A DNA stretch of 64,000 nucleotides from Liolophura sinensis. Its lineage: Eukaryota > Mollusca > Polyplacophora > Chitonida > Chitonidae. The stretch covers positions 25,407,385 to 25,471,384 of the forward strand of contig NC_088295.1 of NCBI RefSeq assembly GCF_032854445.1, in the 5' to 3' direction. Positions 20,650-31,170 of this stretch are shown one piece after another. Below the pieces are notes generated by a model that saw nothing but the letters and a program-made list of their open reading frames with translations, did not search any database and was not told the DNA's origin. Position 1 is the stretch's first letter. Each line of letters begins with the position of its first letter. The position numbers and the translations under genes are program-made.

Positions 20650-22130
20650 ATGGACAAGGACCTTGATGACAATAACCCGCTCTTGAACAGGGACCTTGAT
20701 GACAATAACCCGCTCTTGAACAGGGACCTTGATGACAATAACCCGCTCTTGAACAGGGACCTTGGTGACAATAACCCGCTCTTGGACAGGGACCTTGGTG
20801 ACAATAAACCGCTCTTGGACAGGGACCTAGGTGACAATAACCCGCTCTTGCACAAGGACCTTGGTGACAATAACCCGTTCTTGGACAGGGACCTTGGTGA
20901 CAATAAACCGCTCTTGGACAGGGACCTTGGTGACAATAAACCGCTCTTGCACAAGGACCTTGGTGACAATAACCCGCTCTTGGACAGGAACCTTGGTGGC
21001 AATAAACCGCTCCTGGAAAGGGACCTTGGTGACAATAACCCGCTCTTGGACAGGTACCTTGGTAACAATAACCGGCTCTTGGACAGGGACCTTGGTGACA
21101 ATAACCCGCTCTTGGACAGGGCCCTAGGTGACAATAACCCGCTCTTGGACAGGGCCCTTGGTAACAATAACCCGCTCTTGGACAGGGACCTTGGTGACAA
21201 TAAACCGCTCTTGGACAGGGACCTTGGTGACAATAACCCGCTCTTGGACAGGGCCCTTGGTAACAATAACCCGCTCTTGGACAGGGACCTTGGTGACAAT
21301 AAACCGCTCTTGGACAGGGACCTAGGTGACAATAACCCGCTCTTGCACAAGGACCTTGGTGACAATAACCCGTTCTTGGACAGGGACCTTGGTGACAATA
21401 AACCGCTCTTGCACAAGGACCTTGGTGACAATAACCCGCTCTTGGACAGGGACCTTGGTGACAATAAACCGCTCCTGGAAAGGGACCTTGGTGACAATAA
21501 CCCGCTCTTGGACAGGTACCTTGGTAACAATAACCGGCTCTTGGACAGGGACCTTGGTGACAATAAACCGCTCTTGGACAGGGCCCTAGGTGACAATAAC
21601 CCGCTCTTGGACAGGGCCCTTGGTAACAATAACCCGCTCTTGGACAGGGACCTTGGTGACAATAAACCGCTCCTGGACAGGGACCTTGGTGACAATAACC
21701 CGCTCTTGGACAGGTACCTTGGTAACAATAACCCGCTCTTGGACAGGGACCTTGGTGACAATAAACCGCTCTTGGACAGGGACCTTGGTGACAATAACCC
21801 GCTCTTGGACAGGGCCCTTGGTAAAAATAACCCGCTCTTGGACAGGGACCTTGGTGACAATAAACCGCTCCTGGACAGAGCTCTAGGTGACAATAACCCG
21901 TTCTTGGACAGGGCCCTTGGTAACAATAACCCCCTCTTGGACAGGGACCTTGGTGACAATAAACTGCTCCTGAACAGGGACCTTGGTGACAATAACCCGC
22001 TCTTGGACAGGGCCCTTTGTAACAATAACCCGCTCTTGGACAGGGACCTTGGTGACAATAAACCGCTCCTGGACAGGGACCTTGGTGACAATAACCCGCT
22101 CTTGCACAAGGACCTTGGTGACAGTAAGCC
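20650..22130. repeat. 33-bp minisatellite, about 45 copies, five frames open
   Basis: The unit is GACCTTGGTGACAATAACCC plus GCTCTTGGACAGG (33 bp). Variants (CTAGGTGAC, TGCACAAGG, GTACCTTGGTAAC) recur in blocks, for example 20826 and 21321, giving a higher-order spacing of 495 bp (15 units); another block repeats at 462 bp (14 units). All copies keep the 33-bp length, so long frames run through: DLGDNNPLLDR on plus (508 codons from an ATG at 20650), LSKSGLLSPRS on minus (503 codons), and two shorter-started frames. I read it as non-coding satellite; a repetitive protein cannot be excluded. Confidence 0.93.
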
Positions 22131-22235
22131 GTTGAGGACGCTCATATGGCAGCTTATGCAATCTGACGTTCGCTAAAGACAACTTAACTTTCGCCATTTA
22201 ACTATGGTGTGCAAATCGTAGCAAGTTCGCCATTA

Positions 22236-22375
22236 ACTAGCCACAGGTCAGTGGTTTATCCTAGGCATCCCTGTGCGTTCAATAAAACTGACCGCAATGT
22301 TAGAAGTGAAATATTCTTGAGCCTGGCGTTAATCAACGATCAAACATGTACATTAATAAGTAAATATATTACACT
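22236..22375 (+). mobile_element. SINE 3' half, second family
   Basis: CAGGTCAGTGGTTTATCCTA, AAAACTGACCGCAATGTT and AGTGAAATATTCTTGAGCCT, then a GCGTTAATCAACGATCAAAC tail. It follows the 33-bp array after about 100 bp; together with the B-box-like palindrome left of the array, it may be the other half of the same SINE. Confidence 0.6.
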
Positions 22376-22435
22376 GGGGATAATGGCACAACAGGTAACA
22401 CTACAAAACCAGGTGATGATCTACAATGAGCATAT

Positions 22436-22441
22436 TTTATT
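22436..22441 (-). terminator. AATAAA poly(A) signal for TPPP-like gene A
   Basis: Canonical hexamer on the minus strand, about 350 nt past the stop codon of TPPP-like A and the first one met downstream. Confidence 0.5.
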
Positions 22442-22788
22442 CAACATTACGGTAAGTGAAACATTAGAATATAATCAAAAATCTACCTTTCAATATAGGG
22501 AGACAATGATTGGGCATTATGAATTATTAAACACATGCAGCTCAATATACACAGCCTCTGGCTTGTGCACCGCATTTCCGGTGTACTGCACGAAGTCTGA
22601 TAGGTCAATATATGGTGTAGTCAATGGACTCTTGATGTTATATGCTGAACCAACACAGAGCAGTAAAACATTTTCCAACAGTGCTAGTTTCATGCGTGTA
22701 ACTTTGCGTTAATGGATTTTCTCCTCAGCAACAGAGTCGTCAAAAGCCACCAGCAGTCATTCCTCATACAGCACAAGGAGAGTTGTCC

Positions 22789-22971
22789 TTACTTCTTGGT
22801 ACCGTACGTGTCCTTTCCTTTGTAATTGCCCACATAGCCATCGTTAGCGTGGAGATCCTCTCGGCCTGTTATACCCTTGCCTTTGCCAGATTCGTCAAAC
22901 CTCTGCTTGTGAGATCCAGTGTAGTGTGATGAGTCCGTCATCTTACCCACTGCTCCGGTCTTGGATTCTTT
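22789..22971 (-). CDS. TPPP: TPPP-like A, exon 3 (C-terminal module)
   Basis: Acceptor TTAATTTCAG; phase 0; 60 codons and a TAA (residues 124-183). It starts [20 protein letters not shown] and continues with [19 protein letters not shown], a [12 protein letters not shown] repeat-like stretch and a final [13 protein letters not shown] fits the conserved GXGXGXXGR motif of the p25-alpha family exactly. This is the strongest family evidence in the gene. Confidence 0.92.
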   Translation of the reverse strand, partial: KESKTGAVGKMTDSSHYTGSHKQRFDESGKGKGITGREDLHANDGYVGNYKGKDTYGTKK

Positions 22972-23574
22972 CTGAAATTAACAGGCAAGAACAATTCTGA
23001 AAATATGTGTGCCAAACCTTTAAAAGTATTATCACAGTAAGCTATAGTGGTATAGGGGGCGTCTTAGTTGTTACTTTTTAAGAATTGATATGAACAGTTA
23101 GAATAAAACTCTAAAAAATTTACATGAGGCATAGACGGGCTACGACTGACCATTTGCCAACTATCACACTGTCGTCAGTGCTCTTGTTTTACTCTCGATG
23201 CTATAATCTTTCTTATTTCATGCTTCCTTAAAACGTATAAAGATATATAAAGATGTATAAAGATACTGGATTTATTTACGACACTGAAAACAGTATGCAT
23301 AGGGAAAAGAAAATGAATACAACATTGCTAAATTGGTTTGAGCGGCGATTATAAAGTAAACTTCGCCAATGATATGGCCCTGCTGAGGTAGCTACTTCAC
23401 CAAAATAAGACCATTCAGATGAATATATATTCACCCAAACGTGACAAACTCTGCAATAGGTGAACAGGCAAAGTAAGTAAACGGTCAATCACATCTGGGC
23501 AAGAGGCGTTTCCATGGTTTCAAAACCTTTGATGGACCATGACGTTAAGGCAGGTAAAACAATGTATTACTCAC

Positions 23575-23743
23575 CACTTCCTTGACATTCGGTCCTTTTT
23601 TCAACAGACGCTGTCGGAAGTCTGCCTCGTACTCGTCAACCTTCGGGTCATCCTTTGGAAGCTTTGAGTTCTTGGTCTTAATTTTTGCATACTCGTGTGC
23701 GCAGTCTCGGATGAATGCGGGGAAGTGGCTCACATGCATGTGC
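23575..23743 (-). CDS. TPPP: TPPP-like A, exon 2
   Basis: Acceptor GTTAACAG, donor GAAGTG|GTGAGT; 169 nt, phase 2 in and phase 0 out. Encodes residues 67-123, including HMHVSHFPAFIRDCAHEYAK and the NVKEV end. The length and both phases match exon 2 of copy B exactly. Confidence 0.9.
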
Positions 23744-24165
23744 CTGTTAACATAGAAATGAAAGAATATGATTAAACAGAAACGTAAATTCAATACTGGC
23801 TTAAGAAGTAAACTATTATAAGTACCTACATTTAAGTACACGTTCGCCATTTCCTTATGCATGTATATTCTTAATGACATTCGACACAAACTGACATCGA
23901 AACACGTCAGATATTTTATCGCTTTGGTAATTTCCATGAGTTTTCTTTTTGTAATAAATTAAATGTTACAAGAAATACACCTCAGTAGAATTAGCTGGCA
24001 GGTCTTTGGTCTCCATGTCCTGTTTGACTTTATATTCAATCTTTTATTTCCTACAGAACTCAATCGCGTATCGCAACCCAGGAAACCATGTATTTGAAAC
24101 GTTAATCCTCATAAATGTGGTTGAACATCCCATAATCTCACAAGTATTTGCGTAAAGACACTTAC

Positions 24166-24378
24166 TGCTTCCCCTTCTCCTTGTATTTGGGAAAGACACT
24201 GGCATCAGCAATGGTAACCACCTCCTTGGGCAGTGTGTCCTTCACCATTTTACCACAGGCTTTGCTTGACATCAATTTCGGATCAGCAGGTTTTCCAGCG
24301 CTAGACAAACTCACAAACTCTGCAAATTTAGCTTCCAGCTCGGCCATATCATCGGAGGACGCCATGACTAACTGTCGT
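24166..24378 (-). CDS. TPPP: TPPP-like A, exon 1 with 13-nt UTR (coding 24166-24365)
   Basis: The exon starts at 24378 after TTGTTCTTGCAG, has 13 nt of 5' UTR, and the ATG is at 24365-24363. It encodes MASSDDMAELEAKFAEFVSL, then the phrase SSKACGKMVKDTLPKEVV, and ends AAGCA|GTAAGTG in phase 2. MSSKACGKMVKD aligns with the N-terminal part of the p25-alpha domain. An upstream in-frame ATG exists only if the intron is read through, so 24365 is preferred. Confidence 0.9.
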
Positions 24379-24381
24379 CTG

Positions 24382-26690
24382 CAAGAACAATGTGTTGCAA
24401 ATAAATTCATAGACGAGCTGATCTCATGGCAATATGGTTATGTTTATTCTTTAGAAACGTCGTGCCAAGACCAAACTGGGCCATTAAGCTAATGCCTATA
24501 TGTATTTTATTATTAACAACGACTATTTCTACTGTTTAAAATTTGTTTGCTACAGACATTACGAGTGGTTCCAGCGGAACAACAGTAACCCATGTGGCTT
24601 CTTTTTGTCAGACAAACCAGATTAAAATTTTCTGTATAAAAAGTATACCGCCTGAAGCACAAAGGCACAAGAAGTTTATACCAGAAAAAATGAAACGTCG
24701 AGTTTCCAGTCATACACTATATGTTTCAAAACATTTAATTTTAAAAATCTGGCAAATGACTCAAAATCTAACCTTTGAAACACCGATACTCATGTACATG
24801 ATGTACCCGGTATTGTTAAAGATATGATTTAAGTTCAGAAACATTCCGTACATAGAGAACAGATGAAGCATTGACTAAAGGACTAAAGTGACAGCTTTGT
24901 ATTGGGCCAAGACTGGTATTAAGATTTAAGCGCCGCTTATAACTTTTAACAGCCTTTTGAACAACCGACCCCTGAAGTCTTAGTATATATAGTCCTTGAT
25001 GAAGTGTATCATACACCGACACGCACAGACATAGCAAACAAGTGGTTTGTAACATGTATAGGACAAGAATGTTCTTATGTGTATGACGATCAACGGCTGA
25101 TTGTCAAAGCCATGCCAGTGTTTATGACCTACAAAACTCGCAGTTAAACTAGCATTCTTTTTCATTATATGTGGACCATATATAATGCAAATTATGAGTT
25201 CACAATTAAATAGATTACCCCCACATTTAGGTCCCACAGGATCGTGTCTTCGCACGCAAACCACACTGTATTACAGAGAATTGCGTGTGTTAAATGTTTG
25301 CATAACCTACAAAAGCCTACTGTGGGAAAAGAGAAACAGTAGTCGTTTTCAGAAAGCTCGGCAGACGCAGAAGTGTTCCTAATGGGATGTTGGTGACCAT
25401 GGCAACGACACGCTGCCCCTGACACGCTGAGTTTAACGCGAGACCCGGCATGAAAAAGAGCTCAGCTAAAACCTGCCATCGATCTGCGATGGCCACTCAG
25501 TCGTACTTGGACCATTTCACTGCGATCGGTATAAATGATCTGCACCTTACAGTGGTCAATAGTTTCCATCATTTGGTAACTTTCGGGGAAAAAAAGTCAA
25601 GACATGAACAACTGCATGATATTGTTCAACTCAGCTATATAACATATTTCTTCCCTTTCTTGTTGACCTTTTTGTTCATTGTTGATTTAAGCGACTTGCA
25701 CACTACGAACCTGTAAATCATTCACTAGTTCACTTGCATTGGTTGAAGCCGCTATAAACGTTGACAGGGCAAGTTGACCGAGTAAGGCAAACAATCAGCG
25801 TAACTGTTGTGGATTCATTTCGTGGCCAAGACATTATCATTTACATTGTAGTAGCTTTTGTATTGCCTGTATATCTTTAAATGTGACTGCTGCGATAAAA
25901 TTGATGGACTGAGTAAATGAAGTACAAGCTGTTCGGATTTTTTGAGAAAATAAGTCTATAGATTAGTGCTCTGTCGCATTTCTAGACTCTTAAGACAAGG
26001 CGTACCATCTGTTCTGCACCGCTGAGGAGTTGCTCGACAGATTTTATACACTGAAGCCTGCAGTGAAGCCAACAAAGCTTGAATCGTGGAACATACATTA
26101 CGAACATTCTCGCTGTTTATATTATATCATATATGTAAACTGCCAGTGTCTTCCTAGAGATATACATTTAAAATGAGGTTATGCAAGTGTCCATTTCTAT
26201 GGGTAATACTGAACGCTCTGGCGAAGTTGTTCGATGTAAACTGCTCAATATCATAAACATAACAAAGAGATAATCTAATATCGGTGACAGATGGTGGATA
26301 GCTGTCTCCTGCTAGAGAATGGCTCAAGACCAGCCTCACAGCGAACGATAACGGAATTAAGAGCCGTCTTAAACTTTCTTTCTGATAAATCTTGGTACTG
26401 GCAAGAAAGAGGAAAAAACACAATTCATCAGAAATACTACTTACTTTTGCGGGGAAGGTTGAATCCAACAGTTCAGTTTTATAACCCTTACGTATCATTT
26501 ACAAGCTTGGTGAGTCAGCCAGTGTTTAAGGCGTGGGCTGTACTAACATGTATGTCATCGTCTGGGACGCGGATTACGCGAATTAACTATCGCACAACAT
26601 ATATATGTGTATATGTGTATACATATAAGCAATTAGCCATAAAGCGCATGCAGTCAGCATTAAACCAACCTGTTACGTAAATGTCTACTT
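24382..26690 (-). other. 5' UTR intron of TPPP-like A, left part
   Basis: Intron between the acceptor at 24379-24381 and the nearer candidate 5' exon at 26693. No repeat family stands out, and open frames are short and unsupported. Confidence 0.5.
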
Positions 26691-26692
26691 AC

Positions 26693-26760
26693 CTTTGAAC
26701 ACCTAGCAACTTAGAACAGCTCTGAGGATTACTGAAATAAAACGAACTGTCTGACTGATC
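26693..26760 (-). other. Candidate non-coding 5' exon of TPPP-like A (copy 1)
   Basis: It ends at a perfect donor CAAAG|GTAAGTAG. The preceding 60 bp are similar to those of the exon at 28839-28890: TTCAGTAATCCTCAGAGC here and TTCAATAATTCTCGCTAT there, each about 35-45 bp before the donor. No clear TATA box, only GATACAAAA upstream. It could be an alternative first exon or, because TTATTTCAG precedes the similar part, an internal UTR exon. Confidence 0.45.
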
Positions 26761-27679
26761 GTCCGACTAGCTCGCGAAAGGAATGTCGCTTTTTTGTATC
26801 TGAGGTATCCGATCGACCCAGGGGGAAACCGACATGGGACGTCTTGGCGGCGTTACCAATGTACACAACTCCGAACAATGTGGTTACTAACCAATGGCAG
26901 TCCCACGTGGTATCAGTCAGCCAAGCGCCGTGCGCTGACAGACGTGCAACTCAGCAGAACTATGTGATCAGGTCTGTTATTGGGCGTATAAATCAAACTA
27001 GGCTGTTAATTGTATGTAGTCTGGTTTGACCTGGGTCACCTCCCTGTGTAAAATAAATACTACTGGACGTTACGGGCATTCATGGCACCCTTAACAACAG
27101 ATCAGTAACTTTCCGAATGTATTATATAGGTCGTAGAATGGTGAGTAAAACATATATTGTAAATTCCTTACAGTGAAGGATTTCATGTCAAATAACGTTA
27201 TATTTATGCTGCACTTTTTTGCTTGGTTGAAATTGTACCGCTGGAGCAAGTGTATTGACCTGGGGGTGTCATTATCATGTGACCTATATAGAGATCTTAA
27301 AAGGCCATTTAGAGGACTGGGGTAGTCTTGACTTGAGTGACATCTCTTGACATGCTCGCACTTGAACTTTTAACTGGTATATGACAATACATATGTGGCT
27401 TTTCTATGATGTAATGTAACTGGGTGCTTTTCAGCTGTTTTTTGTTCCGAATGGTGACGTGTTGGCAATTGAAGACAATCTTTGTGTGCTCAAGAATAAA
27501 AATAATGTTTGATTAGACAGTTTTGATTTGTCAGTGTATTGAAGCTAGGTCTTCATTACTTGAGGTTATAATTGAATGTATAAACTCCCACCAGCGTTTG
27601 CCATGTACATATTTGTCAAAATACCATTCCTACACATCTACAAGCCTAAACAATTATCATATCTTGTCCAATACAATTT

Positions 27680-27825
27680 CAACTGTGAAGAGGTTTGTCA
27701 GATTCCTGCCGAAGGTTGGTTCTTTACTCCGGGGTTTCGGGTTCCCTTCACCTTAAACGTGACAGGCGTCATACTTATACAGGAAAATGTTTTCAGTACA
27801 GCGTAAAACACTAGCCAATCAATGC
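27680..27825 (+). mobile_element. SINE 3' half, second family, diverged
   Basis: GTTTGTCAGATTCCTGCCGA, AGGTTGGTTCTTTACTCCGG and TTCAGTACAGCGTAAAACAC with a CAATCAATGC end. The order matches the second-family bodies. Located in the 5' UTR intron of TPPP-like A. Confidence 0.6.
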
Positions 27826-27964
27826 ATTAGTGAGTTATCTCACAGCCTAGGGTTTACATGTTGATAATTTCAGTTCTTCGCTGCAGTGAGTGACTTTTAT
27901 ACATACATATACCAGGGCATAAGGGCGCAGAAATGAAGCAATAATTTACGAATCGTTATATACA

Positions 27965-28250
27965 CACTCTTAACAAAAAGTGTTCAAAAGAGGTTCTCTG
28001 CCACTCCAGTGGCTTCTGTATTGAACCCTTTTCATCTCCAGTACACGAAAGGGTTCTGAAACGCCCATTTGATTCTGTGTCCGAACCCATTTTCTGTTTT
28101 ATCGCCGATTTCATGGTCACGAACCATATCTAAAAGGTTCTATATTGAACCCTTTCAAAAGAGTTCTTTATAGCACCAAAAGGGGTCCTACGGGCGAAAT
28201 AAGCCAGAAAACCCCTCTTAGTTCCATAAAGAACCATTTTCTTAAGAGTG
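27965..28250. mobile_element. 286-bp MITE with CACTCTTAA termini
   Basis: Ends CACTCTTAAC and CTTAAGAGTG are inverted repeats, and inner words TTGAACCCTTT, AAAGGTTCT and GGTTCT recur in both orientations. No open frame. The structure and size are those of a non-autonomous cut-and-paste element. I do not assign the superfamily. Confidence 0.75.
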
Positions 28251-28838
28251 CATGGGCAAGTTCATCACAAATTAATTGTCTTTCACAAACACGGCATAAA
28301 CGGAGTCAGATTTGAACTTGTAGTCTCGCTACTTAGAGATAATCATGAGCAGGGAGAAAACACATGCGAAAACCCCGTGTAACGCACAGTTTTTGTTAAT
28401 GAAAGTTGGCTAGGGACGGGGTATTGATTTGACTTAGTGTAGAAAATCCATATCAATGTCAGATCGGTGTTAATTTATAGCCCCAAGTAGAGTCGGTTTG
28501 TACTGGAATTGAAGTATGGTGTGGTTTGGTATGGTTATTGCACGCCACGATGAGCCTTAGCTGAAGCGTAACGTATTATATTATAGGTATAAGGAATGAA
28601 AGCCTTCTTCAGTGCGTCAAACGGAGCGTTATCTGAAAAGTGCCACGATGCTGACAGATGAAGACATCAGTAGAAGTATATACTCAATATAAAATGTATG
28701 GATGTATTATGTAACTGGTTATTCATTGATTCGCATTCCCCAATACTGACATCCCAGCAATATATATTACACATAAATGATAAGCGATTCAGCACAGTCA
28801 CTATAAATGCACGAAGTGTTAGATAATTACCTACTTAC

Positions 28839-28890
28839 CTATGAACAGCTTAACGTAGCGTATAGCGAGAATTATTGAAATGAAACAATC
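28839..28890 (-). other. Candidate non-coding first exon of TPPP-like A (copy 2)
   Basis: The donor CATAG|GTAAGTAG closes the exon. A TATAAAA box at 28915-28921 predicts transcription starting near 28890, giving an exon of about 50 nt. It is similar in sequence to the exon candidate at 26693-26760. It lies between the 3' end of copy B and copy A, as expected for the promoter of A. Confidence 0.5.
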
Positions 28891-28914
28891 AGTCCAATGC
28901 GACAGTAAGCCAGA

Positions 28915-28921
28915 TTTTATA
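28915..28921 (-). promoter_or_regulatory. TATA box for TPPP-like A
   Basis: GGGTATAAAATC on the minus strand is a perfect TATA match, about 75 bp upstream of the splice donor of the candidate first exon. Confidence 0.55.
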
Positions 28922-29810
28922 CCCTGCAGGTTACTTTGGTAACGTTTATCATTTCCCATTTATTCATTCAAGCAATTTGTGTCTAGACTGCCATCTGGCA
29001 TTTTATCTGACGAAGCTACAAAGCCACAATCACACTATATATTCCTCGTATGAGACGCATCCATGTACTTTATTGACAATTTCAACCACAGACAGTTAAA
29101 TAGATTTTTTTTAGAAGACCTTAAGCTTTTCCAAGAGGTCGTACTGTACTTTAGTTGTATCAAAGCAGGCAGCTTGCTATACATCGTTTTAAAAAAAAGA
29201 CAACAAGTAGCGTAACGCGAGTTATTCAGGTGCCAGGGTGGAAACAGATCTAAATGGCCATAGTGATGTTTCTCTGATGTGCTCGGTAACTCAATAAATC
29301 AGTTCTTAAACTGGAATTCTTACGAGGCCGTGGCCATTTCCAAGCAACCAGAGCCTTGTCACTCATGCTCTGAGAACATATGGTTAAAAGGGTTTCCTTA
29401 TAATTTGAACTGCTAAATCAAAGTTATGCAAAATCACAAAAACAAAAAAGTTGTGTTTTTTCAAACTTCATGTGATATATTTTACTGATGCATATATACA
29501 TTTATTCTTGTGTTGTATTTTAATATAAACTGGACTCATTCTGTTTTAAATGGGAAAATAACCCGTCAAAAAGGAAGTCAGTCCAGTGGGTATAGTCTGT
29601 TGTTCCTTTCTGTACACCTCTGTGCTCGGAAAAATCCACGTAGCGAGTGATGGTTTTTCCACAGCTTGGACATGACTTGTTTAGGAGGAAAATGTTCATT
29701 CATTCATCCAAAAGATATATAATCGGCCTATAGGACAGTCACTGATAACATTTTATCTTAAGATATTCATAATTGTCAATTATATTTACACAAATAATTC
29801 ATCTTGTACT

Positions 29811-29816
29811 TTTATT
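29811..29816 (-). terminator. AATAAA poly(A) signal for TPPP-like gene B
   Basis: Canonical hexamer about 370 nt beyond the tentative stop of copy B, and upstream of the promoter of copy A. Confidence 0.4.
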
Positions 29817-30186
29817 CTTCGACATCACGAAATTAAACACGGGGTTGTTTTGTTGAGTAACTGCATCACTCCATACCAAATGTACCTATCAGCATACGGA
29901 ATGGACAGGATGTCCTGAGCTATATGTTTTTTGAAAGCGAGCACAGAACTGTATTCAAATGTTTACAGTTTTTTCTTGCGTATACAAAATCTTTCCACTC
30001 GTGCAGGAGACAAATCCTGGAAACTGTTACGGTCCTACTCTTGGATTGTTTTGTTCCTTTTGTCTGTGAAAACTGACATCGTGTTTTAAAGTTATCCCCT
30101 GACGACATCTGCCAAGTCAGTGACTCCACTGGCCATGTCCTGGTAGTCAAACTGCTGATTATGAAATTTCCTTCTGTATGTCTTGG

Positions 30187-30228
30187 TCATTCAATAGAGG
30201 TATCTTCCAAACCTGCGACACGTTCTTT
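30187..30228 (-). CDS. TPPP-like B, tentative exon 3 (short C-terminus)
   Basis: The acceptor TTTAAATTTCAG opens with AAA GAA, the same first two codons as exon 3 of copy A and in the same phase. The frame reads KERVAGLEDTSIE and then meets TGA. LEDTS corresponds to the MTDSS position in A. Beyond the stop, another frame reads YRRKFHNQQFD, which echoes the [10 protein letters not shown] of A at nearly the same place, then ends VTDLADVVRG and TAA. This suggests a frameshift in a once longer exon. Confidence 0.4.
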   Translation of the reverse strand, partial: KERVAGLEDTSIE

Positions 30229-30702
30229 CTGAAATTTAAATATGTTTGCTTCAATATTTATTTTGGCTGGATTTGTGTGGGATTTAGGGCTGTACGATAT
30301 TTAGCTCTTCTCCTTGGAGATGTCAAAACAAAATTTCGAAATATCAAGGCAAAGTTTTTCTATACAGTATACTCCTGCATAAGATAGGTTGGTACAACCT
30401 ACGCCATAACATACATGTTACTCGACCATGACCGCCATGATCGCGGAGAGAAACTTTTCCGCTTTAGCAGAAATATGTCTGTCTTAGATATATGACAAAA
30501 TTAAATACAAACTGCAGAATTTTTAGCAGTTCATTGTCGGTTCCGACAATAAACTTTCACCAAGTTTTTCACTATCAGTTGTCTGAGGTTTTGATATGGC
30601 ATAAATAGTGATATTTTCATAAACATTTAACACAGGGAGGGTTTTGGAATGGTTACACATACGTCATAAACCACGCCATGTATTTCTAATGATTACGCTT
30701 AC

Positions 30703-30871
30703 CACTTTTGGAATGTTTGGTGAAAATCTTATAATATCCTTTTTGAATTCCATAAAGTATTTCCCGACAGCCGGATTGTCTTTAGCTAGCTTGGTGTCTT
30801 TTGTTTTCAGTTTGGCGTACTCGAAAGCACATTCTTCGATGAAGGGCAGAAAGTTTGATACTGCCATCGTT
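30703..30871 (-). CDS. TPPP-like B, exon 2
   Basis: Acceptor GGTTTTCAG, donor AAAGTG|GTAAGC; 169 nt, phases 2 and 0, identical to copy A. Encodes TMAVSNFLPFIEECAFEYAK, then LKTKDTKLAKDNPAVGKY and an end NIPKV that parallels NVKEV of A. Confidence 0.85.
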
Positions 30872-30959
30872 CTGAAAACCGATAAACAACGTTTATAAGC
30901 GTCAAAATATAGTTTCATTACACAGCCGAAAATTGAGTGAAAGTGTGATGTTTAATGAT

Positions 30960-31170
30960 GGTAGCTGTAAGTTCAAGTCTTCCTCTTCGGCCGTACGTGG
31001 GAAGGTTTTCCAGTAACCTGCGGACGGTTCTTGGGGTGGGGAAGGGAGAGGAGGGGGTGGGGGGGGGGGGGGGGGTCGCCCGGTCTGTGCCTCCTCCCAC
31101 CATAATATTGGCCGCCGTCCTATAAGTGAAATATCAAAACGCCAAGTGTAAAACGCCAATCAAATAAATA
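30960..31170 (+). mobile_element. First-family SINE with a G-run expansion
   Basis: GTAGCTGTAAGTTCAAGTCT, CGGCCGTACGTGGGAAGGTT and the tail CGCCAATCAAATAAATA. The part that normally reads GGGTTTCCCCCGGG is replaced by a GGGGTGGGG...G17 tract at 31034-31075. It lies in intron 1 of TPPP-like B. Confidence 0.8.

Larger units (their letters stand above)
22436..28890 (-). other. TPPP: Gene span: TPPP-like A (tubulin polymerization-promoting protein family)
   Basis: Three coding exons (200, 169 and 183 nt) join in phase into 183 codons, close to the 176 of vertebrate TPPP3. TPPP/p25-alpha proteins bind tubulin and promote microtubule assembly and bundling in the cytoplasm. The C-terminal third is diagnostic: [17 protein letters not shown] and the GXGXGXXGR motif at residues 152-160. 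A non-coding 5' exon is expected, because the acceptor TTGTTCTTGCAG sits 13 nt before the ATG. Two candidate 5' exons lie at 26.69 and 28.84 kb. Copy B lies upstream on the same strand with the same exon layout. Confidence 0.85.

Noticed and set aside
20650-22176. 508-codon plus frame and 503-codon minus frame as genes
   Set aside because: Five of six frames are open in the 33-bp array, so openness is not evidence of coding; kept as a repeat with a coding test proposed.
22209-22712. Plus-strand 167-codon frame
   Set aside because: Starts in a SINE and runs antisense to the likely 3' UTR of TPPP-like A.
24148-24492. Plus-strand 114-codon frame
   Set aside because: Antisense shadow of TPPP-like A exon 1.
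30644-30898. Plus-strand 84-codon frame
   Set aside because: Antisense shadow of TPPP-like B exon 2.
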